Below, in pieces: positions 43,493 through 51,248 of a stretch of 64,000 nucleotides of DNA; positions within the stretch are counted from its first letter, which is position 1, and each line of letters starts with the position of its first letter. The stretch covers positions 39,357 to 103,356 of the forward strand of contig NZ_JAERRK010000028.1 of NCBI RefSeq assembly GCF_016741775.1, read 5' to 3'. The notes under the pieces were generated by a model. It was not told the origin of the DNA. It did no database searches and worked only from the letters and a program-made list of their open reading frames with translations. Origin of the DNA: Streptomyces actinomycinicus. GTDB lineage: Bacteria; Actinomycetota; Actinomycetes; Streptomycetales; Streptomycetaceae. The translations under genes were made by a program, and so were the position numbers.

Positions 43493-45880
43493 GTGGCCGC
43501 TCAGGTTCAGCAGTCCGCGGTCGGCTCGGTGCACGACGCACAGGATTCCGTCCGTGACCGAGAGATCAGCGTCGAACAGGAACACCTGGACCGGGTGTAC
43601 CGGCGGCTCGAGGAGAAGATCCACGACGCCGAGTTCCTGCTGAGCGACGCGGCCAAGCGCGGCCAGGTCGGCACGCCCGGCGCGCTGGCCGAACGGGACG
43701 CCCAGGTCTACCGGGCCGGCATCCATCTGAACCGGCTGAACAACGAGTTCGAGGACTTCCTCTTCGGGCGCATCGACCTGCTGCTCGGCAAGGACGGCAA
43801 GAAGGGCCCCGACGGCGCCTACACCTCGGTGGAGCCCGCCGAGGGCGCCGTCCGGGACGACGGCACCGCCGACATCGCCGAGACCCTGCACATCGGCCGC
43901 ATCGGCGTCCTCGACGAGGACTACGCGCCGCTGGTGATCGACTGGCGGGCGCCCGCCGCCGCACCGTTCTACCGGGCCACGCCCGTGCAGCCGGGGCGGG
44001 TGGTGCGGCGCCGGGTCATCCGCTCCAAGGGGCGCCGGGTGCTCGGCGTCGAGGACGACCTGATGCGGCCGGAGCTGACGGCCAGGCTCGACGGCCGGGA
44101 ACTGCCGGTCATCGGCGACGGCGCCCTCATGGCCGCCCTCGGCCAGGCCCGCAGCCACACCATGCGGGACATCGTCTCCTCCATCCAGGCCGAGCAGGAC
44201 CTGGTCGTCCGCGCCCCCGCCGCCTCGGTCACCTACGTCGAGGGCGGTCCGGGCACCGGCAAGACCGCCGTCGCCCTGCACCGCGCCGCCTACCTGCTGT
44301 ACCAGGACCGGCGCCGGTACGCGGGCGGCATCCTGATCGTCTCGCCGACCCCGCTGCTGGTCGCCTACACCGAGGGTGTGCTGCCCTCGCTCGGCGAGGA
44401 GGGGCAGGTCGCGATCCGCGCCATCGGCTCGCTGGTCGACGGCGTGGAGGCCACGCTGTACGACTCCCCGGCCGTGGCCCGCGCCAAGGGCTCCTACCGG
44501 ATGCTGAAGGTGCTGCGCAAGGCCGCCCGGGGGGCCCTGGAGCTGGGACCGGCGGCTCCGGCGGGCCGGGCCGCGCCGGACGAGGACGGCGAGCAGCGGC
44601 CGGTCACCGGTCCGCCCGCCCGCCTCCGCGTGGTCGCCTTCGGCCGCCGCCTGGAACTGGAGGCCGACGAGCTGGAACGCATCCGCCGTACCGCCCTGAG
44701 CGGCACCGCCCCCGTCAACCTGCTCCGCCCGCGTGCCCGCAGGCTGCTCCTGGACGCCCTGTGGGCCAGATCCGGGGCCGCCGCCCGGCACGCCGACCCC
44801 GAGCTGGCCGCCGAGCTGCGCGCCTCCTTCGACGAGGACGTCACCACGGAGGACGCCTTCATCACCTTCCTCGACGCCTGGTGGCCCGAGCTGACCCCGA
44901 AGGCCGTGCTCGCCGCCATGGCGGACGAGAAGCGGCTCGGCCGCTGGGCCCGGCGGATCCTCAACCCCGGCGAGGTCCGCAAGGTCGCCCGCTCCCTGAA
45001 GCGGGACGGCCACTCCGTGCACGACATCGCCGTGCTCGACGAACTCCAGGCGATCCTCGGCGCGCCGCACCGGCCCAGGAAGAAGCGCGAACTGGACCCG
45101 CTGGACCAGCTCACCGGCCTGGAGGAGCTGATGCCGGTGCGCGAGGAGACCCAGCGGGAGCGGGCCGAGCGGCTGGCCCAGGAGCGCACCGAGTACGCGC
45201 ACGTCATCGTGGACGAGGCACAGGACCTCACGCCGATGCAGTGGCGCATGGTCGGCCGCCGTGGCCGGCACGCCACCTGGACGGTCGTCGGGGATCCGGC
45301 GCAGTCCTCCTGGTCCGACCCGGACGAGGCGGCCGAGGCCCGTGACGAGGCCCTGGGCACCCGGCCCCGGCGCCGCTTCCAGCTGACCGTGAACTACCGC
45401 AACCCCTCCGAGATCGCCGAGCTGGCCGCGAAGGTGCTCGCCCTCGCCATGCCGGGCTCCGAGGCGCCCAGAGCCGTCCGGTCCACCGGGGTCGAGCCGC
45501 GGTTCGTGAGCACGGGCGCCGGGCCGGACACGGCCGTCCGGGAATCCCTGGGACAGACCGTGCGCGCCGAGGCCGGGCGGCTGCTGGGCCTGGTCGACGG
45601 CACGGTCGGCGTGGTCGTCGCGATGAACCGGCGCGAGGAGGCCAGGCGCTGGCTGGCCGGGCTCGGCGACCGGGTCGTGGCCCTCGGCAGCCTCGAGGCC
45701 AAGGGCCTGGAGTACGACGCGACGGTCGTCGTCTCGCCCGCCGAGATCGCCGACGAGTCGCCGGCCGGCCTGCGCGTGCTCTACGTGGCGCTGACCCGCG
45801 CGACGCAGCAGCTCACGGTCGTCTCGGGGGAGCGGGACGAGCCGGACGCGGCCGGGGTGCCGGACCTGCTGCGGGACTAG
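43493..45880 (+). CDS. helD: UvrD-like helicase HelD, RNA-polymerase recycling factor
   Basis: 795 residues. The N-terminal coiled coil (EEKIHDAEFLL, RDAQVYRAGIHLNRL) is the arm that enters the RNAP secondary channel in HelD proteins. The Superfamily 1A core follows, with Walker A EGGPGTGKTAVALHR near residue 251, VIVDEAQDLTPMQW, VVGDPAQSSW, LTVNYRNPSEIAE and VALTRATQQLTVV. HelD removes stalled RNA polymerase from DNA using ATP. The GTG at 43493 has AAGGGGG upstream. A rifamycin-associated element, which would suggest the HelR type, is not visible upstream. Confidence 0.9.
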   Translation: MAAQVQQSAVGSVHDAQDSVRDREISVEQEHLDRVYRRLEEKIHDAEFLLSDAAKRGQVGTPGALAERDAQVYRAGIHLNRLNNEFEDFLFGRIDLLLGKDGKKGPDGAYTSVEPAEGAVRDDGTADIAETLHIGRIGVLDEDYAPLVIDWRAPAAAPFYRATPVQPGRVVRRRVIRSKGRRVLGVEDDLMRPELTARLDGRELPVIGDGALMAALGQARSHTMRDIVSSIQAEQDLVVRAPAASVTYVEGGPGTGKTAVALHRAAYLLYQDRRRYAGGILIVSPTPLLVAYTEGVLPSLGEEGQVAIRAIGSLVDGVEATLYDSPAVARAKGSYRMLKVLRKAARGALELGPAAPAGRAAPDEDGEQRPVTGPPARLRVVAFGRRLELEADELERIRRTALSGTAPVNLLRPRARRLLLDALWARSGAAARHADPELAAELRASFDEDVTTEDAFITFLDAWWPELTPKAVLAAMADEKRLGRWARRILNPGEVRKVARSLKRDGHSVHDIAVLDELQAILGAPHRPRKKRELDPLDQLTGLEELMPVREETQRERAERLAQERTEYAHVIVDEAQDLTPMQWRMVGRRGRHATWTVVGDPAQSSWSDPDEAAEARDEALGTRPRRRFQLTVNYRNPSEIAELAAKVLALAMPGSEAPRAVRSTGVEPRFVSTGAGPDTAVRESLGQTVRAEAGRLLGLVDGTVGVVVAMNRREEARRWLAGLGDRVVALGSLEAKGLEYDATVVVSPAEIADESPAGLRVLYVALTRATQQLTVVSGERDEPDAAGVPDLLRD

Positions 45881-45979
45881 GGCCTCTCTTTCGGATCCTG
45901 CCGGGGACGCGGGGTCTGGCCCTAGCGCCCGAAGAAGTCCGGGCGTGGGAATGGCCGTCGGGGATCCGTTTGTTAGCCT

Positions 45980-46120
45980 GGGTGTGGCACCGGCCCGATC
46001 CAAGCCCCCGGGCCCAACCTTCGTCCCTCAGAGGGACCACTTGCCGCGAGGCGAGCATGGCGGGTCGGTGTCACTGAGCTTGAAGAGACCCACGTCCGAT
46101 GTGACGTGGGTCTCTTTATT
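45980..46120 (+). ncRNA. structured RNA with intrinsic terminator upstream of malic enzyme
   Basis: A closing stem TGGCACCGGCCCG (45985-45997) pairs with CGGGTCGGTGTCA (46061-46073) over 13 bp with two G-U pairs. It encloses two small hairpins: GTCCC-TCAGA-GGGAC (46023-46037) and CTTGCC-GCGA-GGCGAG (46040-46055, a GNRA-like tetraloop). A perfect 14-bp terminator stem with a T tract follows directly. TAGCCT at 45974-45979 fits a -10 hexamer just before. It may be a small RNA or a leader/attenuator of the malic enzyme gene 170 bp downstream. I could not place it in a known family. Confidence 0.6.
46083..46116 (+). terminator. intrinsic terminator with U tract
   Basis: AAGAGACCCACGTC (46083-46096) and its complement at 46103-46116 form a 14-bp perfect stem with a 6-nt loop, followed by TATTTTGTC. 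It is the most canonical terminator in the window and ends the structured RNA, about 175 bp before malic enzyme. Confidence 0.93.
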
Positions 46121-46291
46121 TTGTCTGATCACTTCTCGTATGGTGGAAGTGGTTTTCCGAAACCGCGCACCTGGCGGGAACCGCGTGTGAACAAAACGTC
46201 CGCAATCCAGGGCGACTACCGCGTACTGATCGGTAGGTGCGACGATCGGACGGCACAACTCGCGACACGGTGAAAGCAGAGGAAGTCGGCC

Positions 46292-47707
46292 ATGGCAACG
46301 GCGCCCAGCGTCTCCTACTCGATGACCATCCGGCTGGAGGTGCCCGCGAGCGGAACCGCCGTCTCGCAGCTCACCAACGCCGTGGAGTCCTCCGGAGGCT
46401 CGGTCACGGGTCTCGACGTCACCGCGTCCGGACACGAGAAGCTCCGCATCGACGTCACCATCGCGGCCACGTCCACGGCCCACGCCGAGGAGATCGTCGA
46501 GAAGCTGCGCGGCATCGAGGGCGTCACGCTGGGCAAGGTCTCGGACCGTACGTTCCTCATGCACCTCGGCGGCAAGATCGAGATGGCGTCGAAGCACCCC
46601 ATCCGCAACCGTGACGACCTGTCCATGGTCTACACGCCCGGCGTGGCCCGCGTCTGCATGGCCATCGCCGAGAATCCCGAGGACGCCCGCCGCCTCACCA
46701 TCAAGCGCAACTCCGTTGCGGTCGTGACGGACGGCTCCGCCGTGCTGGGCCTCGGCAACATCGGCCCGAAGGCCGCGCTGCCCGTCATGGAGGGCAAGGC
46801 GGCCCTCTTCAAGCGTTTCGCCGGCATCGACGCCTGGCCGCTCTGCCTGGACACCCAGGACACCGACGCGATCGTCGAGATCGTGAAGGCGATCGCCCCC
46901 GGCTTCGCCGGCATCAACCTCGAGGACATCTCCGCGCCGCGCTGCTTCGAGATCGAGGCCCGGCTGCGCGAGGCCCTCGACATCCCCGTCTTCCACGACG
47001 ACCAGCACGGCACCGCCATCGTCGTCCTCGCCGCCCTGACCAACGCCCTGCGCGTCACCGACAAGGCCATCGAGAACATCCGCGTCGTCATGTCCGGCGC
47101 CGGCGCGGCCGGTACGGCCATCCTCAAGCTGCTGCTCGCGGCCGGCGTGAAGAACGCCGTCGTCGCCGACATCCACGGTGTCGTCCACGCGGGCCGCGAG
47201 GACCTGGTGGGTGCCCCGGCCGACTCGCCGCTGCGCTGGATCGCCGACAACACCAACCCCGAGGGCCTGACCGGCACCCTCAAGGAGGCCGTCCGCGGCG
47301 CCGACGTCTTCATCGGCGTCTCCGCCCCGAACGTGCTCGACGGCGACGACGTGGCCGCGATGGCCGACGGCGCCATCGTGTTCGCGCTCGCGAACCCCGA
47401 CCCCGAGGTGGAGCCGGCGATCGCCCGCCAGACGGCGGCCGTCGTGGCCACCGGCCGCTCCGACTTCCCGAACCAGATCAACAACGTGCTGGTCTTCCCG
47501 GGTGTCTTCCGCGGCCTGCTGGACGCCCAGTCCCGCACGGTGAACACCGAGATGATGCTCGCCGCCGCAAAGGCCCTGGCCGACGTGGTGAGCCAGGACG
47601 AGCTGAACCCGAACTACATCATCCCCAGCGTCTTCAACGACAAGGTCGCGGGCGCGGTGGCCGGAGCGGTCCGCGAGGCCGCGAAGGCCGCCGGCGCGAC
47701 CGTCTGA
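46292..47707 (+). CDS. NAD-dependent malic enzyme with ACT domain
   Basis: Oxidative decarboxylation of L-malate to pyruvate, linking the TCA cycle to pyruvate. 471 residues: an N-terminal ACT-like regulatory domain (about 8-85), then the malic enzyme fold with SMVYTPGVARVC, the metal/catalytic block GINLEDISAPRCFEIE, VFHDDQHGTAIV and the dinucleotide-binding loop GAGAAGTAI. The S. coelicolor orthologue by gene order was described as NAD-dependent. The ATG has GAGGAAG seven bases upstream. It stands alone, downstream of the structured RNA and terminator, so read-through control is conceivable. Confidence 0.93.
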   Translation: MATAPSVSYSMTIRLEVPASGTAVSQLTNAVESSGGSVTGLDVTASGHEKLRIDVTIAATSTAHAEEIVEKLRGIEGVTLGKVSDRTFLMHLGGKIEMASKHPIRNRDDLSMVYTPGVARVCMAIAENPEDARRLTIKRNSVAVVTDGSAVLGLGNIGPKAALPVMEGKAALFKRFAGIDAWPLCLDTQDTDAIVEIVKAIAPGFAGINLEDISAPRCFEIEARLREALDIPVFHDDQHGTAIVVLAALTNALRVTDKAIENIRVVMSGAGAAGTAILKLLLAAGVKNAVVADIHGVVHAGREDLVGAPADSPLRWIADNTNPEGLTGTLKEAVRGADVFIGVSAPNVLDGDDVAAMADGAIVFALANPDPEVEPAIARQTAAVVATGRSDFPNQINNVLVFPGVFRGLLDAQSRTVNTEMMLAAAKALADVVSQDELNPNYIIPSVFNDKVAGAVAGAVREAAKAAGATV

Positions 47708-47724
47708 CCCCTCACGCGCCGAAC

Positions 47725-47766
47725 GGTGCGGGGGCTGTGAGGATCACCACGGCAGCCCCTTGCACC
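47725..47766 (+). terminator. malic enzyme terminator
   Basis: GGTGC-G-GGGGCTG (47725-47737) pairs with CAGCCCC-TT-GCACC (47753-47766), a 12-bp stem with a small internal loop, 18 bp after the stop. Confidence 0.65.
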
Positions 47767-47904
47767 GGCGCGTCGTGGAACCACCGGATGACGGGCGCGC
47801 TCTAGGGTGACGGCCGAGCGGGCGCTTTTCGTGTGACTCCCCAGGGTGTTCCCACGACTCCTACGGGTGCCGGATTGGCTTTCCCGCCGCAGGTAGGGGC
47901 AGGA

Positions 47905-47977
47905 TGCTCCCCCAGGGACTACGTCCAGGGGGCACCCCCAAGGGGCGCGAGCGCATCGGCATCGCAGTGCCTACTAT
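47905..47977 (+). promoter_or_regulatory. GC hairpin and -10 region before hup
   Basis: TGCTCCCCC (47905-47913) can pair with GGGGGCA (47928-47934); GGGGGCACCCCC around 47928 is itself palindromic and resembles a motif dispersed in Streptomyces intergenic DNA. TACTAT at 47972-47977 is a likely -10 for the HU gene 55 bp downstream. The rest of the 47767-48031 gap shows no gene. Confidence 0.4.
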
Positions 47978-48031
47978 GCGGCCCCGCCGCGTGGCACACC
48001 CCAACGGCAAGAAAAACACGGGAGTAACAAC

Positions 48032-48313
48032 ATGAACCGCAGTGAGCTGGTGGCCGCGCTGGCCGACCGCGCCGAGGTGACCCGCAAGGACGCCGACGCC
48101 GTGCTGGCCGCGTTCGCCGAGACCGTCGGCGAGATCGTCGCCAAGGGCGACGAGAAGGTCACCATCCCCGGCTTCCTGACCTTCGAGCGCACCCACCGTG
48201 CCGCTCGCACCGCGCGCAACCCGCAGACCGGCGAGCCCATCAACATCCCGGCCGGCTTCAGCGTGAAGGTCACCGCGGGCAGCAAGCTCAAGGAAGCCGC
48301 CAAGGGCAAGTAA
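48032..48313 (+). CDS. hupA: nucleoid-associated protein HU (short form)
   Basis: 93 residues, the standard HU length without the Lys-rich tail of HupS. Start MNRSELVAALADRAEVTRK, core GDEKVTIPGFLTFERTHR and the DNA-binding arm ARNPQTGEPINIPAG with the intercalating proline. It bends and compacts the chromosome as a dimer. GGGAGTAA precedes the ATG. By gene order it is the vegetative HU gene of Streptomyces. Confidence 0.97.
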   Translation: MNRSELVAALADRAEVTRKDADAVLAAFAETVGEIVAKGDEKVTIPGFLTFERTHRAARTARNPQTGEPINIPAGFSVKVTAGSKLKEAAKGK

Positions 48314-48354
48314 GCGAAAGCGCTCCGCTTCGAGCGCCGCCCACGTGAGCGCCG

Positions 48355-48414
48355 TGGGTGACTGCGGGTCCGCCGTGGCTGTCCACGCGGTTCCCCGCGC
48401 CCCTTCAGGGGCGC
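48355..48414. repeat. Streptomyces-type dispersed intergenic repeat
   Basis: GTGACTGCGGGTCCGCCGTG leads through a variable link to CGCGGTTCCCCGCGCCCC and ends in a small hairpin GCGCCCCTTCAGGGGCGC. From memory, closely similar blocks (tgcgggt...gtggctg...cgcgcagttccccgcgcccct) recur in many intergenic regions of Streptomyces genomes. Here it lies between hup and its terminator. Confidence 0.6.
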
Positions 48415-48431
48415 GACGCAGTGGAGACGCC

Positions 48432-48472
48432 AAAAGGGCGGCCCCCCTTCCATCGAGGGGGGCCGCCCTTTT
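48432..48472. terminator. bidirectional terminator of hup and murA
   Basis: Perfect 16-bp stem AAAAGGGCGGCCCCCC (48432-48447) and its complement (48457-48472) ending TTTT on both strands, loop 9 nt. It lies between the convergent hup and murA genes. Confidence 0.95.
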
Positions 48473-48486
48473 GCCGTTCGCGGTAC

Positions 48487-49827
48487 CTAGCCGAGCGCCT
48501 TGCCGGGCAGCTCGACCTTCGCGCCGAGTTCCACGAGCTTCTCCATGAAGTTCTCGTAGCCGCGGTTGATGAGGTCGATGCCGTGGACCCGGGAGGTGCC
48601 CTCGGCCGCCAGGGCCGCGATGAGGTACGAGAAGCCGCCGCGCAGGTCGGGGATGACCAGGTCGGCGCCCTGGAGCTTGGTCGGGCCGGAGACGACCGCG
48701 GAGTGCAGGAAGTTGCGCTGGCCGAAGCGGCAGTCCGAGCCGCCCAGGCACTCGCGGTACAGCTGGATGTGCGCGCCCATCTGGTTCAGGGCCGAGGTGA
48801 AGCCCAGGCGGGACTCGTACACCGTCTCGTGGATGATGGACAGGCCCGTGGCCTGCGTGAGGGCCACCACCAGGGGCTGCTGCCAGTCGGTCTGGAAGCC
48901 CGGGTGGACGTCCGTCTCCAGGGCGATGGACTTCAGCTGGCCGCCGGGGTGCCAGAAGCGGATGCCCTCGTCGTCGATCTCGAAGGCACCGCCCACCTTC
49001 CGGTAGGTGTTCAGGAACGTCATCATGGAGCGCTGCTGGGCGCCCCGGACGTAGATGTTGCCGTTGGTCGCGAGGGCGGCCGACGCCCAGGACGCGGCCT
49101 CCAGACGGTCCGACAGGGCGCGGTGGGTGTAACCGCCGAGCTTCTCCACACCGGTGATGCGGATCGTGCGGTCGGTGTCCATCGCGATGATCGCGCCCAT
49201 CTTCTGCAGCACGCAGATGAGGTCCTCGATCTCCGGCTCCACGGCCGCGTTGGACAACTCCGTGACGCCCTCGGCCAGTACGGCCGTCAGCAGCACCTGC
49301 TCGGTCGCGCCGACGGACGGGTACGGCAGGCGGATCTTCGTACCGCGCAGGCCCTTCGGCGCCTCCAGGTACTGCCCGTCGGCCCGCTTCTCGATGGTCG
49401 CGCCGAACTGCCGCAGCACGTCGAAGTGGAAGTCGATGGGCCGGCCGCCGATGTCGCAGCCGCCCAGGCCCGGGATGAACGCGTGCCCGAGGCGGTGCAG
49501 CAGCGGGCCGCAGAAGAGGATCGGGATGCGGCTGGAACCCGCGTGGGCATCGATGTCAGCCACGTTGGCGCTCTCGACGCGCGTCGGGTCCATCACCAGT
49601 TCGCCGGGCTCGTCGCCCGGACGGACCGTCACCCCGTGCAGCTGGAGCAGGCCTCGCACGACCCGCACGTCACGGATGTCCGGAACATTGCGCAGTCGGC
49701 TCGGCTCGCTGCCCAGCAGGGCGGCGACCATGGCCTTCGGCACGAGGTTCTTCGCACCGCGGACACGGATCTCGCCCTCCAGCGGGGTTCCGCCGTGGAC
49801 AAGCAGGACATCGTCGTTGACGGTCAT
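48487..49827 (-). CDS. murA: UDP-N-acetylglucosamine 1-carboxyvinyltransferase
   Basis: First committed step of peptidoglycan synthesis: transfers enolpyruvate from PEP to UDP-GlcNAc in the cytosol. 446 residues in two inverse alpha/beta domains. Conserved features are RVRGAKN near residue 22-28, GCDIGGRPIDFHF with the PEP-binding Cys at residue 124 (fosfomycin target; retained, not the Asp variant), DTDRTIRITGVEKLGG, and DLRGGFSYLIAALAAEGTS with GYENFMEKL near the end. It stands alone. The ribosome site is weak, and the ATG at 49827 matches the family start. Confidence 0.96.
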   Translation of the reverse strand: MTVNDDVLLVHGGTPLEGEIRVRGAKNLVPKAMVAALLGSEPSRLRNVPDIRDVRVVRGLLQLHGVTVRPGDEPGELVMDPTRVESANVADIDAHAGSSRIPILFCGPLLHRLGHAFIPGLGGCDIGGRPIDFHFDVLRQFGATIEKRADGQYLEAPKGLRGTKIRLPYPSVGATEQVLLTAVLAEGVTELSNAAVEPEIEDLICVLQKMGAIIAMDTDRTIRITGVEKLGGYTHRALSDRLEAASWASAALATNGNIYVRGAQQRSMMTFLNTYRKVGGAFEIDDEGIRFWHPGGQLKSIALETDVHPGFQTDWQQPLVVALTQATGLSIIHETVYESRLGFTSALNQMGAHIQLYRECLGGSDCRFGQRNFLHSAVVSGPTKLQGADLVIPDLRGGFSYLIAALAAEGTSRVHGIDLINRGYENFMEKLVELGAKVELPGKALG

Positions 49828-50151
49828 GAATCTCGCGTTCCGATGAGTTGGTCAGGGTCCGGCCGATCACTGAGCGCGGGGGCCGGGAAGACAGGGTAAT
49901 CGCCGAGTACCCCCCGCCCGTAAGCCCAAGTACCACCCAGCCACGTCATAGCTGTGTCACAACACGAACCGTTCCACGTCGGGCACATGGGGTCACCGGC
50001 GCGCGGAGGCGCGACGGCCCGCCTCCGGCGCGCCCGCCCGTTCCCCGCGCCCGCCCCCGCACGAGCCCTGACGGGCCGCTGCGCCCGAACAGGGCGGTCC
50101 TCGCTCCCGTGCCCCCGATTGGCTCCCCACACCGGGGAAAGATGCGGGATC
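49828..50151. other. divergent murA-yqgE intergenic region
   Basis: About 320 bp with no supported gene; long frames here are extensions or shadows. It must hold promoters for both genes. TTGTGACACAGC with TATGAC on the murA strand (about 49943-49960) is a possible but poorly spaced promoter. Nothing else stands out apart from a GC-rich, hairpin-prone stretch at 50000-50060. Confidence 0.5.
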
Positions 50152-50733
50152 ATGTCTGGCATGACCGAGGTGTCCTCGCTCACAGGGCGGCTGCTCGTGG
50201 CCACTCCCGCCCTGGCGGACCCGAACTTCGACCGCGCGGTGGTGCTCCTCCTCGACCACGACGAGGAGGGCTCCCTCGGTGTCGTCCTCAACCGCCCCAC
50301 CCCGGTGGACGTGGGCGACATCCTGGAAGGCTGGGCCGAGCTGGCCGTCGAGCCCGGCGTCGTCTTCCAGGGCGGCCCGGTGTCGCTGGACTCGGCGCTC
50401 GGCATCGCGGTCATCCCGGGCGGGGCGAGCGGCGACGGCGCCCCGCTCGGCTGGCGCCGGGTGCACGGCGCGATCGGCCTGGTCGATCTGGAGGCCCCGC
50501 CGGAACTGCTCGCCTCCGCCGTCGGCTCGCTGAGAATCTTCGCCGGGTACGCCGGCTGGGGCCCCGGACAGCTGGAGGACGAGCTGGTGGAAGGCGCCTG
50601 GTACGTCGTCGAGTCCGAGCCGGGCGACGTGTCCTCGCCGGCCCCGGAGCGGCTCTGGCGCGAGGTGCTGCGCCGCCAGCGCAGCGAGCTGGCGATGGTG
50701 GCCACGTATCCGGACGACCCGTCGCTCAACTGA
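50152..50733 (+). CDS. yqgE: YqgE/AlgH family protein (UPF0301)
   Basis: 193 residues from the ATG at 50152 (190 from 50161; neither ribosome site is strong). The family hallmarks are GRLLVATPALADPNFDRAVV, SLGVVLNRPTPV, FQGGPVSLDSAL, and RIFAGYAGWGPGQLEDE. The fold is known from structures, but the biochemical role is unresolved. Gene order murA-yqgE is conserved in streptomycetes. The stop lies inside an inverted repeat that overlaps the promoter of the next gene. Confidence 0.92.
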   Translation: MSGMTEVSSLTGRLLVATPALADPNFDRAVVLLLDHDEEGSLGVVLNRPTPVDVGDILEGWAELAVEPGVVFQGGPVSLDSALGIAVIPGGASGDGAPLGWRRVHGAIGLVDLEAPPELLASAVGSLRIFAGYAGWGPGQLEDELVEGAWYVVESEPGDVSSPAPERLWREVLRRQRSELAMVATYPDDPSLN

Positions 50734-50755
50734 AGCCTGTGAGCTTCAGTACCCT
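50729..50755 (+). promoter_or_regulatory. inverted repeat and leaderless promoter of the DUF3039 gene
   Basis: ACTGAAGC (50729-50736) and GCTTCAGT (50743-50750) form an exact 8-bp inverted repeat with a 6-bp spacer. Its last base is the first of TACCCT (50750-50755), which lies seven bases before the ATG at 50763. The repeat covers the spacer upstream of the -10 and the yqgE stop, so it could be an operator. Confidence 0.5.
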
Positions 50756-50762
50756 GGCTGGT

Positions 50763-51050
50763 ATGAGCACTCTTGAGCCCGAGCGCGGGACTGGTACGGG
50801 GACACTCGTAGAGCCGACACCACAGGTGTCCCACGGTGACGGCGACCACGAGCGCTTCGCCCACTACGTCCAGAAGGACAAGATCATGGCGAGCGCCCTC
50901 GACGGGACCCCCGTCGTGGCGCTGTGCGGCAAGGTCTGGGTGCCGGGCCGCGACCCGAAGAAGTACCCCGTGTGCCCCATGTGCAAGGAGATCTACGAGT
51001 CCATGGGCAGCGGCGGCGACGAGGGCAAGGGCAAGGGCGGCGACAAGTAG
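50763..51050 (+). CDS. DUF3039 protein with CxxC pair
   Basis: 95 residues. The conserved part is HERFAHYVQKDKIMASALDG, VVALCGKVWVPGRDPKKYPV and CPMCKEIYE, with one Cys plus a CxxC motif that may bind zinc. The tail is a Gly/Lys-rich disordered run. Actinobacteria-specific family of unknown function. No ribosome site; the TACCCT hexamer upstream suggests a leaderless message. Confidence 0.88.
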   Translation: MSTLEPERGTGTGTLVEPTPQVSHGDGDHERFAHYVQKDKIMASALDGTPVVALCGKVWVPGRDPKKYPVCPMCKEIYESMGSGGDEGKGKGGDK

Positions 51051-51134
51051 CCCCTGGCCCGCCTGCCGGCGGTGAGGTCCCTGGGCCGCGTGACGAAGCG
51101 CGGGCCGGGGATCTTTCTGTTCCCCGGACCTCAA

Positions 51135-51150
51135 CTGGTCCAGACCTCTT
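51135..51150 (+). promoter_or_regulatory. DasR-responsive element (dre)
   Basis: ACTGGTCCAGACCTCT matches the dre consensus ACTGGTCTAGACCACT at 14 of 16 positions. It sits directly upstream of and touching the -35 of a good promoter for the hexosaminidase gene. DasR controls chitin and GlcNAc genes in Streptomyces and is released by GlcN-6-P. Confidence 0.8.
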
Positions 51151-51178
51151 GTGGCCGTCCTGTGCAGTCCCTAGCCTT
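51150..51178 (+). promoter_or_regulatory. promoter of the GH20 hexosaminidase gene
   Basis: TTGTGG (51150-51155), a 17-bp spacer and TAGCCT (51173-51178). The 5' leader then contains an 8-bp hairpin CGTTGCGC-AGG-GCGCAACG (51205-51223). The related direct repeats GTTGTGCAGGG (51185) and GTTGCGCAGGG (51206) could be a second operator. Confidence 0.6.
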
Positions 51179-51248
51179 CGAAGCGTTGTGCAGGGTGAGG
51201 CGCACGTTGCGCAGGGCGCAACGCGCCGGGGGGTGAGGGGCTGATGTC

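Noticed and set aside
45980..46120. Known RNA family (tRNA, 6S, 6C or SRP RNA) for the structured RNA
   Set aside because: No cloverleaf, no long bulged 6S hairpin, no cytosine-loop pair of the 6C type and no SRP tetraloop/asymmetric loop could be matched by eye.
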